Assembly (NCBI GenBank): GCA_021730985.1
Contig: JAKFYI010000025.1
Location: 1 to 64,000 of the forward strand
Source of the DNA: Hyphomicrobiales bacterium
GTDB lineage: Bacteria; Pseudomonadota; Alphaproteobacteria; Rhizobiales; Xanthobacteraceae
Direction of reading: 5' to 3'
Length of the DNA stretch: 64,000 bases
The notes beneath the pieces were generated by a model. It made no database searches. It saw only the letters and a program-made list of their open reading frames with translations, and was not told the origin of the DNA. The position numbers were made by a program, and so were the translations under genes. Each line of letters starts with the position of its first letter. The stretch's first letter is position 1. Of this stretch, positions 28,006-36,928 are shown in pieces.

Positions 28006-28089
28006 GGTCGTTTCCTTCCGCATCCGTTCCAGCTTGTTTGGCGGCAAGCCTAGCGCCCTGGCGGCGCCGGTGGCAACGCGCGTTTGCGC

Positions 28090-28563
28090 CTACCAAACCT
28101 CGGAGGCGCGGACGCCGTGGAGCACCTCGGCGAGGCGGGCCCGCGTGCCTCTGGTGGTGCCTTCGGGCAACGCGTCGAGCGGGAAAAAGCCGTGGTTGAT
28201 GATCTCACGATCCGGCACCGGCTCGGCGTTCTGGCGGAAGTCGCGGATGACGTAGAGCGCGACCTGGTCGCGCCGCGAATACGTGGGGTTGAAATAGATG
28301 CTGTGCAGCACGGGTTCGCCGGTGATCTCGATCGAACCCTCCTCGGCGAGTTCGCGCCGCAGCGCTTCGACCATCGTCTCGCCGACCTCGACGCCACCGC
28401 CGGGCAGATGCCAGCCATCGACGTAGCTGTGCTCGATCAGGAAGACCCGGCCCTCAGCGTCGAGCACCATGCCGCGCACCCCGACGGTGAGCCCGCGCGA
28501 GATGCGCCAGTAGAAGTGCATCAGCACGCCCAGCCAATAGGTGCGGCGGAAAAGTGTTGCCAT
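28090..28563 (-). CDS. NUDIX hydrolase
   Basis: The 157-residue protein has the NUDIX box GGGVEVGETMVEALRREL, continuing AEEG, preceded by WHLPG (about 52-76). It cleaves a nucleoside diphosphate linked to another group; the substrate is unknown. The start was set where the family N-terminus begins, with the catalytic box at the usual distance. It shares a divergent spacer with the metallophosphoesterase gene. Confidence 0.85.
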   Translation of the reverse strand: MATLFRRTYWLGVLMHFYWRISRGLTVGVRGMVLDAEGRVFLIEHSYVDGWHLPGGGVEVGETMVEALRRELAEEGSIEITGEPVLHSIYFNPTYSRRDQVALYVIRDFRQNAEPVPDREIINHGFFPLDALPEGTTRGTRARLAEVLHGVRASEVW

Positions 28564-28637
28564 CGGCGATCCCTTCTTGAATGGTCTCCCATATCCGGTT
28601 TGCGAGGCCGGTTTAAGCGCCTTGCCGGGCCTTTCCG

Positions 28638-29516
28638 ATGTTCCTGCTGGCGCACATCTCCGACATCCACCTTGCTCCGCTGCCTCCCCCGAGGCTCGCG
28701 GAACTGATCGGCAAGCGGGGGTTGGGCTACATCAACTGGCTGCGCAAGCGACGCGCGATCCATCGCCGCGAGGTGCTCGATGCACTGATCGCCGATCTCA
28801 AAGCGCAGCGGCCCGACCACATCGCCGTGACCGGCGACCTGGTGAACCTCTCGCTCAGCAACGAGTTCGCGCCCGGCCGCAGCTGGCTCGAAGGCCTGGG
28901 TGGCGCGACCGACACCACTTTCGTGCCGGGCAACCACGACGCCTACGTGCGCTCCATCTCCGGGCAGGCCACGCGCGAATGGGGCGAATACATGCGGGGC
29001 GACCACGGCGAGCCGTTTCCGTTCGTGCGGCGGCGCGGCAACGTTGCGCTGGTCGGGGTTTCGACCGCGGTGCCGACACTGCCCCTCTCGGCGACCGGGC
29101 AGATCGGAGCGGCGCAGTTGGACCGGCTCGGCGTGGTGCTGGCCTCACTCGTGAAAGAGGACGTGTTCCGCGTCGTGCTGCTGCATCATCCGCCGATCGC
29201 CGGGGTGAACCGCTTCCGCCATCTGCGCGATGCGCCGGCGCTGCGCGACGTGCTGCGCAAGCATGGCGCCGACCTGGTGCTGCACGGCCACCTGCACGAG
29301 AGTTCGCTGATCTGGCTGGCCGGTCCGCGCGACAACGTTCCCTGCGCGGGGGCGCCGTCCGCATCCGGCGCGCCGGACAGCCACGACGAGCCGGCGGGCT
29401 ACAACCTGTTCGAAATCGGCGGCGAGCCCGGCGCGTGGCAGTGCACGGCGATCCGGCGCAGCCTCGACCGCGAAGACGGCGCGATCCGTGAAGTCGGCCG
29501 CCAGTTGCTGATCTGA
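28638..29516 (+). CDS. Calcineurin-like metallophosphoesterase
   Basis: The 292-residue protein carries all five metal-binding blocks: HISDIHL near 6-12, TGDLVNLS near 61, GNHDAY near 97, LLHHPPIAG near 178 and LHGHLHES near 214-221. It is a cytoplasmic dinuclear-metal phosphoesterase of the cAMP-phosphodiesterase/Icc type. The substrate is unclear; cyclic nucleotides or phospholipids are both known for this subgroup. Confidence 0.88.
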   Translation: MFLLAHISDIHLAPLPPPRLAELIGKRGLGYINWLRKRRAIHRREVLDALIADLKAQRPDHIAVTGDLVNLSLSNEFAPGRSWLEGLGGATDTTFVPGNHDAYVRSISGQATREWGEYMRGDHGEPFPFVRRRGNVALVGVSTAVPTLPLSATGQIGAAQLDRLGVVLASLVKEDVFRVVLLHHPPIAGVNRFRHLRDAPALRDVLRKHGADLVLHGHLHESSLIWLAGPRDNVPCAGAPSASGAPDSHDEPAGYNLFEIGGEPGAWQCTAIRRSLDREDGAIREVGRQLLI

Positions 29517-29554
29517 AGCGTCTTAGAGGTTTTCGGAGCAGCGATTGGCCGAGG

Positions 29555-30139
29555 CTATTTCACCATCCGCGACGCGACGATCCACAGCGCCGCGAACAGC
29601 GACACACAGCCGATGATCAGCCCGAACAGGAACGCGCGCACCATCCGCCAGCGGCGCCGACGCATCGCGACCCGAACGTCTTGTCGCAGTTCCACCGCCT
29701 GTGTGGCGGAATCCTCGGTGAGCGCGCGTGAGCGCTCGACCATCCGCGCGGCGACATAGTGGGTAATCGCCTCGGTCATACGGGGAATCTCAGCACTTTC
29801 CGCCAGCACCTTGCGGCCGTAGCGGGTGTCTTGCACCAGCCGGTACTGGCGCTTGTCGCGCCCCATCACAACATGGGCAACGACGTCGATCCACAATCGC
29901 GGCTGGTCGCCGTGACTGATGCCGCGATCGAACAGATCGATGTCGGCGGGGATGTCGTTGAACAGCGGGTCGAGCGATTCGTTCAGCAGTTCCAGCCGGG
30001 CCAGTTCCGCGTCGCGCAATTCGACCACGACGCTGGTGCGTTCGGCGGTCTCGATGCGGGCCTGGCGCACAGCCACCTTCAGCGCGGTCGGCTCAACCGG
30101 TGCTGTGTCCTCGGCGACTTTTCGTTTGCGGCCCCACAT
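29555..30139 (-). CDS. Unknown protein with C-terminal membrane anchor
   Basis: The 194-residue protein is mostly soluble and helical, rich in Arg and Glu, with one hydrophobic helix near the C-terminus (about 169-188) preceded by a basic stretch (MRRRRWRM). This is the arrangement of a tail-anchored inner-membrane protein with a cytoplasmic body. I recognise no domain. It converges on the metallophosphoesterase gene. Confidence 0.6.
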   Translation of the reverse strand: MWGRKRKVAEDTAPVEPTALKVAVRQARIETAERTSVVVELRDAELARLELLNESLDPLFNDIPADIDLFDRGISHGDQPRLWIDVVAHVVMGRDKRQYRLVQDTRYGRKVLAESAEIPRMTEAITHYVAARMVERSRALTEDSATQAVELRQDVRVAMRRRRWRMVRAFLFGLIIGCVSLFAALWIVASRMVK

Positions 30140-30208
30140 GCCACGAATCTATCAGCCGAGTCGCAGCCGAGACAGCGAAATGGTTGTGGCCACAATGGCC
30201 TGCCACAA

Positions 30209-30991
30209 TTATTTGGCTGCAATCCCGTACGAACGCGCCCAGCCGAGGCCCTCCTCCGTGTTGCCTCGCGGCCGGTACTCGCAAGCCGTCCAACCCGACC
30301 AGCCGAGCCGGTCGAGCGCCTTGAGAATTTCCGGATAGTTGATCTCCCCCTCGTCCGGCTCGTGGCGCGAGGGCACCGCCGCGATCTGCACATGGCCTAC
30401 CAGCGGCAGGTGCTTCTCGAAGCGGTGGATCAAGTCGCCGCTCACAATCTGCACATGATAGAAATCGAACTGGATTTTGACGTTCGGACGCCCGACCTTG
30501 GCGATCACGTCGGCGCCGTGCTCCACCCGGTTGAGGAAGTAGTCCGGCCGGTCTCGCGGATTGATCGGCTCGATCAGCAGCGTGACCCCGTGCGGTTTTG
30601 CGAGATCGGCGGCGCGCGTCAGATTCGAGACGAACACCTTGTCCGCCGCGGGACGGTCGTTCGGCGGCACCGGGCCGGTCATGCAGTGGACCGCGCTGCC
30701 GCCGATCGCCACCGTGTATTCGAGCGCCTGCTTGAAGCGCGCGTCCCACTCGGCTTCCCGGCCCGGGATCGCAGCCACGCCTGAATCGCCCTTGCCGCCG
30801 CCGGGCGGCGTATTGACGCCGAGCTGGGTGAGGCCGTGCTTTGTCAATTCGGCCTTGATCGCCGCCGGCGCGTGGTCATACGGGAACTGCAACTCCACCG
30901 CCTTGAAGCCCGCGGCAGCGGCGGCGGCAAACCGCTCGATCAGCGGCCGCTCGGTGAAGAGGTAGGCGACGTTGGCGGCGAGACGGGGCAT
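30209..30991 (-). CDS. Hydroxypyruvate isomerase-like TIM-barrel enzyme
   Basis: The 260-residue protein fits the Hyi/OtnI family: NVAYLFTERPLIERFAAAAA at the start, VELQFPYDH, LLIEPINPRDRPDYFL (about 131-146), IQFDFYHVQ and the closing WTACEYRPRGNTEEGLGW. These isomerise hydroxypyruvate and tartronate semialdehyde, or 2-oxo-tetronate. The ATG at 30991 is at the family start. It is divergent from a decarboxylating dehydrogenase gene with 78 bases between starts, so the two may share regulation and a sugar-acid pathway. Confidence 0.87.
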   Translation of the reverse strand: MPRLAANVAYLFTERPLIERFAAAAAAGFKAVELQFPYDHAPAAIKAELTKHGLTQLGVNTPPGGGKGDSGVAAIPGREAEWDARFKQALEYTVAIGGSAVHCMTGPVPPNDRPAADKVFVSNLTRAADLAKPHGVTLLIEPINPRDRPDYFLNRVEHGADVIAKVGRPNVKIQFDFYHVQIVSGDLIHRFEKHLPLVGHVQIAAVPSRHEPDEGEINYPEILKALDRLGWSGWTACEYRPRGNTEEGLGWARSYGIAAK

Positions 30992-31069
30992 GTTGATTTC
31001 CGGCTTGCGTGAGGTGATTGTGCCCATTCATCTAGCGCACTTCCCGCCCCTCGCACCATCCGGACTGCC

Positions 31070-32155
31070 ATGCTCGCCAACGACGCCTTCCATATCGCAG
31101 TGCTGCCCGGCGACGGTATCGGGCCCGAGGTCATGGCGCCGGCGCTCGAGGTGATGAAAAAAATCGAGGCGACCACGCCCGGCCTGAAATTCCGCTTCAC
31201 CGAAGCAGCGGCCGGCGCCAACCACTACAAAGAGACCGGCAAGTCGATGCCGGATTCCACCATCAAGCTGTGCGAGGAGGCCGACGCCATTCTGCTCGGC
31301 GCCTGCGGGCTGCCGTCGGTGCGATATCCCGACAACACCGAGATCATGCCGCAGGTCGAACTGCGCTTCATCTTCGACCTGTACGCCGGCGTGCGGCCCT
31401 GCCGGCTCATTCCCGGCGTGCCCTCCCCGATCGTCGGCGCCGAAAAGCACGGCATCGACCTGGTGGTAATCCGTGAGTCGACCGAAGGCCTGTTCGCCTC
31501 GATGGGCAAGGGCGTGGTGACGCACGACGAAGGCCGCGAGACGCTGGTCATCACCCGCAAGACCTCGGAGCGGCTGTTCGATTTCTCGTTCCGCTATGCC
31601 GCACGGCGCAAATCGCGCGGACCCAACAAGGGCAAACTGACCTGCGTCGACAAGGCGAACGCGTTCAAAGCCTACGCCTTCTTTCGCAGCATGTTCGACG
31701 AGTGCGCGGCGAAGCATCCGGGCGTGCCGACCGATCGGCTGTACGTCGATGCCTGCTCCGCCATGCTGGTGCGGCGACCGTGGGATTTCGACGTGATGGT
31801 GATGGAGAACATGTTCGGCGACATCCTGTCCGACCTCACTGCGGGGTTGATCGGCGGGATGGGTATGGCTCCGTCCGCCGACATCGGCGACAAGCACGCG
31901 GTGTTCCAGCCCTGCCACGGCACCGCGCCCGACATTATGGGCCAGGGCAAGGCCAACCCTTCGGCGATGATCCTCTCGGTCGCGCTGATGCTCGACTGGC
32001 TGGCCGACAAGCACAGCCACGGCCCGGCGGCACAAGCCGCAGCGCGGATCGAGAAGGCGGTGGACGCAGCTTATGCCACCGGCCTCAAGCCGTTCGAATT
32101 CGGCGGCAGAGACGGCACCGCAGCCGTCACGAATGCGGTGCTCAACGCGCTTTAA
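31070..32155 (+). CDS. Isocitrate/isopropylmalate dehydrogenase family protein
   Basis: The 361-residue enzyme has VLPGDGIGPEVMAPA near the N-terminus, VIRESTEGLFASMGKGV, and NMFGDILSDLTAGLIGGMGM (about 245-264), the beta-decarboxylating dehydrogenase signature. It oxidises and decarboxylates a 2- or 3-hydroxy acid with NAD. The usual LeuB or Icd residues are not diagnostic here, and the divergent neighbour is a hydroxypyruvate-isomerase-like enzyme, so tartrate, 3-isopropylmalate-like or sugar-acid substrates are all possible. Confidence 0.85.
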   Translation: MLANDAFHIAVLPGDGIGPEVMAPALEVMKKIEATTPGLKFRFTEAAAGANHYKETGKSMPDSTIKLCEEADAILLGACGLPSVRYPDNTEIMPQVELRFIFDLYAGVRPCRLIPGVPSPIVGAEKHGIDLVVIRESTEGLFASMGKGVVTHDEGRETLVITRKTSERLFDFSFRYAARRKSRGPNKGKLTCVDKANAFKAYAFFRSMFDECAAKHPGVPTDRLYVDACSAMLVRRPWDFDVMVMENMFGDILSDLTAGLIGGMGMAPSADIGDKHAVFQPCHGTAPDIMGQGKANPSAMILSVALMLDWLADKHSHGPAAQAAARIEKAVDAAYATGLKPFEFGGRDGTAAVTNAVLNAL

Positions 32156-32459
32156 GGTCGGCGTCTTCAAGTCATTGAACTCGTGAGAGTTTGTGGTGGG
32201 CAGGTCGTGGGCATGGCCCTACCCGCCAGCGCAAAGCACAGACATTCGCGCCCTGCCCACGATCAACTAAATTACGCAAACTATTTCAGTGTGTTGATAA
32301 GTGGGGCTATTGCCCATCTATTCGCCCACTAAGGCAGTGGGACATATTGTGGTTGACCCCTATTGGCAGGATTTGGTTCGCTTCAAGCGTCCCGCATCTG
32401 TTGAGACGCGCAAAAAGCCGCCTTCGCGGGACGACCGAGGAAACCGCCGGGGTGCCGCG
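32156..32459. other. Non-coding spacer, 304 bases
   Basis: No gene is supported here. The open frame of the next gene extends back through it to 32301 but the peptide looks unlike a protein domain. A 9-bp inverted repeat (GTGGGCAGG at 32196-32204 with CCTGCCCAC at 32252-32260) encloses about 47 bases and could be a degenerate repeat element or the terminator region of the dehydrogenase gene. The AT content rises near 32270-32360, where a promoter for the next gene may lie. Confidence 0.5.
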
Positions 32460-33890
32460 ATGAATGCGCAAGAACTGCTGCACGAGATCTCCGAATATTG
32501 CCGCCACACCGGCTTGGCCGAATCCACGTTCGGCCGCCGCGCGGTGAACGACGGCAAGCTCGCGAGCCGGCTGCGCCACGGCGGCCGCATCACCACCGAG
32601 ACCCTCGACCGCATCCGCTCCTTCATGCAGTCGAACCGGGAGGCTGGCGCACGGCCCGCCGTGATGCCGCGCGCGCCGGAGCGCATCGCCACGGCGAGCT
32701 CGCCGCTTGCGCCGGCCGCGCCGAGGGTCCCCGCCATGCCGTCATCGGGCGATGGACCGGATCCGCAACGCAACTTCCGTTTCTTCGACAATCGCCAGAA
32801 GTACCTGCTGTTCGTCAACACCTGCAGCGAAAAATGGGTGGTCGGCAATCGCGTCTCGCTGGAGCTCGCCAACATCCACCCGCGCCCGCCGGCGCTGCGC
32901 CTGTTCGACGCCGGCGTCGGCGATGGCACTGTGCTGGGCCGCGTCATGCGCTCGATGCATGACCGCTTCCCGCACACGCCGTTCTACGTGGTCGGCAAGG
33001 AGATCAGCCTCGAGGACGTCCGCCTGACCATGCAGAAGATGGCGGATCGCTTCACCGAGCATCCGGCCACGGTGCTGGTGCTGACCAACCTCGCCTATGC
33101 CGACGCGCCCTGGCTCGCTGTGAAATCGCTGTCCGCCGCATCGAGCATGGTCTGGCACGAAGTGGGGCTGACGGGCTCCACGTCGCACCAGTTCGAGCAG
33201 CAGATCACCGATCTGGTGCCGTTCCTCGACGAGAACTGGAAGGCCGGCGTGAGCCCAAAAACCGGCAACCCGGTCTACGACCGGCCGGTCGTGCTGGTGG
33301 TGTATCGCGACGATCACAAATTCCTGCTCGATCCGATCATCCCGAAACCGGGCGGCACGGTGGCGAACTACGATCTCGTCATCGCGTCGCAGCCCTATCG
33401 CGCCCGCGCCTCGCTCGACTTCAAGGCCAAGCGCGTCATCGCGCCGCTGGCGCGCGCGCTCGGTCCGGGCGGACGAATGATCGCCATTCACTCGCACGGC
33501 AACGACCCGGGCCTGGAGATCATTCAGAGCGTGTGGCCCGGCGACAATCCGTTCATTCACGACCGCCATCAGATCATGAAGGCGGTCAAGCACGAGCTTG
33601 GACCCGCGGGGCGCGAACTCAACTTCAATGCCTACGCCGACAACCGATCGCTGTTCCGCTACGACATGCACACGCTGCCGAGCGAGATCACCGGCGCGTC
33701 GGCGATCGGCACCTCGACGCTGTTCGCAGCCTGGAATGCCGCGATCTATGTGTCGCAGGTCGAGGATCATCGCGTCGCAGAGGCCGCTGCCGACGGCCGC
33801 TATCTGCAGGCCACCCAGGAGGTGCTGCAGAAGCACGGCGCGCTGTGGTTCTACGACGAGTCTTACGTGATCTCGCGCCGGCGCGACTGA
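32460..33890 (+). CDS. SAM-dependent methyltransferase with HTH-like N-terminal domain
   Basis: The 476-residue protein has two parts. Residues 1-58 form a small helical domain (EISEYCRHTGLAESTFGRRA, GKLASRLRHGGRITTE) like the lambda-repressor-type heads found on some alphaproteobacterial regulators. After a low-complexity Ala/Pro linker, residues 105-476 form a class I methyltransferase with the SAM loop LFDAGVGDGTVLG at 148-160 and LGPGGRMIAIHSHGND. The ATG at 32460 starts the head domain. The methyl acceptor is unknown. A short MetF homologue starts 26 bases downstream, so a one-carbon role is plausible. Confidence 0.75.
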   Translation: MNAQELLHEISEYCRHTGLAESTFGRRAVNDGKLASRLRHGGRITTETLDRIRSFMQSNREAGARPAVMPRAPERIATASSPLAPAAPRVPAMPSSGDGPDPQRNFRFFDNRQKYLLFVNTCSEKWVVGNRVSLELANIHPRPPALRLFDAGVGDGTVLGRVMRSMHDRFPHTPFYVVGKEISLEDVRLTMQKMADRFTEHPATVLVLTNLAYADAPWLAVKSLSAASSMVWHEVGLTGSTSHQFEQQITDLVPFLDENWKAGVSPKTGNPVYDRPVVLVVYRDDHKFLLDPIIPKPGGTVANYDLVIASQPYRARASLDFKAKRVIAPLARALGPGGRMIAIHSHGNDPGLEIIQSVWPGDNPFIHDRHQIMKAVKHELGPAGRELNFNAYADNRSLFRYDMHTLPSEITGASAIGTSTLFAAWNAAIYVSQVEDHRVAEAAADGRYLQATQEVLQKHGALWFYDESYVISRRRD

Positions 33891-33916
33891 CTTAAAGCGA
33901 AACCGGAGGCTTGCCG

Positions 33917-34843
33917 ATGCCTGCGCTCGCCCAAGTCGATGCCGAAGCCGAAACGCCAAACCCGTCCGTGGCGCGAATCGTCGCGTTCATGGAGGGTTTT
34001 TCGCTGGAAACAGCGCGGCTCGACGCAGCCGACATCGCCGCGCTGCAGTCCGTGCGGTTGCGCGCGCCGGTCTACCTCACCAGCGTGCCGGGCCGGCCGC
34101 TGGCCGGCATGATCGAGCCGGCCAAGCGCCTGCGCGCCGCAGGCTTCGAGCCGGTGCCCCACTTGGCGGTCCGGAATGTAGCCAGCATCACGATGCTCGA
34201 CGACTTCCTCTCCAGGCTCGCCGCACTCGGCGTGCGCCGCATCCTCGTGATCGCCGGCGACCGTAACAGGCCCGCAGGCCCATTTTCCGGCGCCATCGAC
34301 GTGATCGGGAGCGGCCTGCTGCAGCGGCACGGCATCCGCGAGGTCGGCATCGCGGGCTACCCGCAAGGCCATCCGCGCATATCACTCCTTGCGCTCGAAC
34401 AGGCTTTGGCGGCCAAGGCCGAGGCGGCGGTGCAGACCGGGCTTGCGGTCCACATCGTCACGCAATTCGGCTTCGACGCCGCGACGTTGTTGGCTTGGAT
34501 CGTGCGATTGCGCGACCGCGGGATCGAGCATCCGGTACGGATCGGCATGGCCGGCCCGACCGACCTTTCGACTCTGATGCGCTACGCCCGTCGCTGCGGG
34601 GTGCGCGCCTCCGCGCAGGGTCTCGCCAGGAACGCCGGATTGCTCAAACATCTGGTCGGAACCAGCACGCCCGACGCCATAATCCGGTCGCTGGCCGAAG
34701 CGGCTGCGGCGAACCGGCTGGGCCATGTGGTCCCGCACCTCTATTCGTTCGGCGGATTGGCCGGGACGGGACGCTGGGCCGCGGCCGCGCGGGCCGGCCG
34801 CATCGCACTCGACCGCGCCGACGGCTTCCGGGTCGAGCCGTAG
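33917..34843 (+). CDS. Methylenetetrahydrofolate reductase-like protein
   Basis: The 308-residue TIM barrel belongs to the MetF family by overall pattern (PHLAVRNVAS, ILVIAGDRNRP, GIAGYPQGHP, VTQFGFDAA, IGMAGPTDL). It lacks the FEFFPPK catalytic N-terminal motif of the true MetF at 59841, having GFSLETARL instead. GGAGG seven bases before the ATG supports this start over an upstream TTG. It is coupled to the methyltransferase upstream. It may be a folate-dependent enzyme of a methyl-transfer or demethylation route and not the biosynthetic reductase; this is inference. Confidence 0.78.
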   Translation: MPALAQVDAEAETPNPSVARIVAFMEGFSLETARLDAADIAALQSVRLRAPVYLTSVPGRPLAGMIEPAKRLRAAGFEPVPHLAVRNVASITMLDDFLSRLAALGVRRILVIAGDRNRPAGPFSGAIDVIGSGLLQRHGIREVGIAGYPQGHPRISLLALEQALAAKAEAAVQTGLAVHIVTQFGFDAATLLAWIVRLRDRGIEHPVRIGMAGPTDLSTLMRYARRCGVRASAQGLARNAGLLKHLVGTSTPDAIIRSLAEAAAANRLGHVVPHLYSFGGLAGTGRWAAAARAGRIALDRADGFRVEP

Positions 34844-34988
34844 CGGCGCGCAGGAACGGATGGCCGAGGGGCTGTTTCGGCTCCGCATTGTCCCCTATCA
34901 TTCGGTTGCGGCGCCTGAATTCGCCGCCAACAAGAACAAGCACGCCGGACCGTAAATCAGCAAACACGGTCGGCCAGGGGAGGATGCG

Positions 34989-35933
34989 ATGTCGAAGTTC
35001 GTCCTAATTTCATTGGCTGCGATCGCTGCCCTTGGCCTGAGTGCCGGCACCGCCGCCGCGCAGACCTACGGCTTTGCCACGCTGCCGCCGGGCACGCTCA
35101 ACCACACCACCGCCAGTTCGATATCCAAAGTCCTCAAGGAACGGGCCGGCATGAATGTGCTGGTTCAGCCCACCGCGGGCGACAACGTCATCATCCCGAT
35201 GGTCTCGCGCGGAGAAGCCGAGATTGGCATCGCCAACATCATGGAATCGCAGGACGGCTTCGAGAAGGGCCAGAAGGATTTGCGGATCATCGTGGCCGCG
35301 CATGCGCTGCGCACGCCGTTTTTCGTCCGCAAGTCGTCGGCCATGACAACCATTGCCGACCTTAAGGGCAAGCGCGTGACGATGGGATTCTCGGCGATGC
35401 GCAACATCGACGGCGTCGCTCGCGGCATGCTGGCGACGGCCGGCCTGACCGAGAAAGACGTGCAGCCGGTGCTGGTCCCCAACGTAGTGCGCGGTGCCGA
35501 CGATTTCATCGCCGGCGCCAACGACACCTTCACCTTTGCGTTCGGCGCGCCGAAGGTTCGCGAGGTCGATGCCACGGTTGGCGGCATCCGCGTGCTCACG
35601 ATCGACGAGAAAGGCATGGCCGCGTCGCGCAAGATCATGCCGTGGGCGTATCTGACCGAGGTTACGCCGGGGCCGGTCTTCATCGGCGTCGAAAAGCCGA
35701 TGAAGGTCTACAGCTTCGACAACGTTCTGCTAACCTCGGCAAAGGTTCCCGACGACGTGATCTACAAATTTCTCGACACGCTGGAGAAGAACAAGCCCGA
35801 CCTGATCGCGGTGCAGCCGGTGTTACGCGAGTTCTCGGCGGAGGCCGGATACAAGCAATACGGCGTGCCCTATCATCCGGGCGCGCTGAAGTATTTCAAG
35901 GAACGCAATCTCACCGCCAAGGCGCTGGATTGA
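34989..35933 (+). CDS. TAXI family TRAP transporter binding protein, copy 1
   Basis: The 314-residue precursor has a signal peptide ending near GTAAAQT (about 24) and the TAXI fold: YGFATLPPGTLNHTTASSIS, LVQPTAGDNVIIPMVSRGEA, DLKGKRVTMGFSAM. TAXI proteins capture carboxylates or amino acids for TRAP permeases. A nearly identical layout follows at 35981 and then a fused permease, so this is a three-gene transporter operon. Confidence 0.92.
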   Translation: MSKFVLISLAAIAALGLSAGTAAAQTYGFATLPPGTLNHTTASSISKVLKERAGMNVLVQPTAGDNVIIPMVSRGEAEIGIANIMESQDGFEKGQKDLRIIVAAHALRTPFFVRKSSAMTTIADLKGKRVTMGFSAMRNIDGVARGMLATAGLTEKDVQPVLVPNVVRGADDFIAGANDTFTFAFGAPKVREVDATVGGIRVLTIDEKGMAASRKIMPWAYLTEVTPGPVFIGVEKPMKVYSFDNVLLTSAKVPDDVIYKFLDTLEKNKPDLIAVQPVLREFSAEAGYKQYGVPYHPGALKYFKERNLTAKALD

Positions 35934-35980
35934 AGCGGTCGCCGAGCCGAAACAAAGCAAACGCAAGAGAGGGTCCATTC

Positions 35981-36928
35981 ATGAATGCCAGGACGTTCAG
36001 ATTGCTCGCCGCGTCGATCGCCATGGCCGCGCTCGGCGGACAGGCGGCTTCGGCGCAGACCTACGGCTTCGCCGCGATGCAGCCGGGATCGCTCAACCAC
36101 ACCGCCAGTTCCGCCATCGCCAAGGTTCTGAAGGAGAAGGGCGGGCTCAACACGCTGGTACAGCCCACCGCAGGCGAGACCGTGATGATCGCCATCGTGA
36201 ACCAGGGCGAGGCCGATTTCGCCATGGCGAACGCACCCGAACTCGGCGGCCTGATCGCCAGCAACCCGAACCTGCGGATGATCGGGCCGATCTACACGCT
36301 CAAGACCGGCTTCTGGGTCCGCAAGGACAGCGGGATGCAGACCGTCGCCGACCTCAAGGGCAAGCGCGTGACGATGGGCTACTCCGCGATGCGCGCGCTG
36401 GAGCCGATGTCGCGCGCGATCCTCGCGGCAGGCGGCCTGTCGGAAAAAGACATCAAGCCGGTGCTGGTGCCGAATGTGGTGCGATCGGCGGACGATTTTG
36501 TGGCAGGCGCGGCCGACATGTTCATGTTCGCGTTCGGCGCGCCGAAGGTGCGCGAGGTCGATGTGACGGTCGGCGGCACGCGCTTCCTCGCGATCCCGGA
36601 CTCACCCGGCATGGCCGCCGCCGACAAGATCTCGCCATTCGGCTACCTGTCGGACATCGCGCCGGGACCGGTGTTCGTCGGCGTCGAGAAGCCGATGAAG
36701 ACCTACACCATCGACAACATCCTGTTCACCCACGCCAAGGTGTCCGACGCCGTGGTTTACAAGCTGATCGAGACGCTTGAGGCCAACAAGGCCGATCTGA
36801 TCGCGGTGGCGCCCCCGCTGCGTGAGTACTCGGCCGCCAACCTCAACAAGAAGTATCCGTTCGCCTATCACCCTGGCGCCTTGAAGTACTTCAAGGACAA
36901 GAACATCGAAGCCAAGGCGATCCAGTGA
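35981..36928 (+). CDS. TAXI family TRAP transporter binding protein, copy 2
   Basis: The 315-residue precursor is a clear paralogue of the preceding gene (YGFAAMQPGSLNHTASSAIA, LVQPTAGETVMIAIVNQGEA, DLKGKRVTMGYSAM) but differs over much of its length, including EADFAMANAPELGG where copy 1 has EIGIANIMESQDG in the ligand-pocket region. ATG 35981 follows AGAGAGGG and begins a signal peptide; the frame is open further upstream only as an artefact. It overlaps the permease start by GTGA. Confidence 0.92.
   Translation: MNARTFRLLAASIAMAALGGQAASAQTYGFAAMQPGSLNHTASSAIAKVLKEKGGLNTLVQPTAGETVMIAIVNQGEADFAMANAPELGGLIASNPNLRMIGPIYTLKTGFWVRKDSGMQTVADLKGKRVTMGYSAMRALEPMSRAILAAGGLSEKDIKPVLVPNVVRSADDFVAGAADMFMFAFGAPKVREVDVTVGGTRFLAIPDSPGMAAADKISPFGYLSDIAPGPVFVGVEKPMKTYTIDNILFTHAKVSDAVVYKLIETLEANKADLIAVAPPLREYSAANLNKKYPFAYHPGALKYFKDKNIEAKAIQ

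Noticed and set aside
32301-32459. Longer N-terminus for the methyltransferase
   Set aside because: The added 53 residues are unlike any domain and the spacer holds a repeat-like palindrome; the head domain starts at ATG 32460.
35642-35980. Extended version of the second TAXI gene
   Set aside because: It overlaps the first TAXI gene out of frame; a signal peptide begins at 35981.
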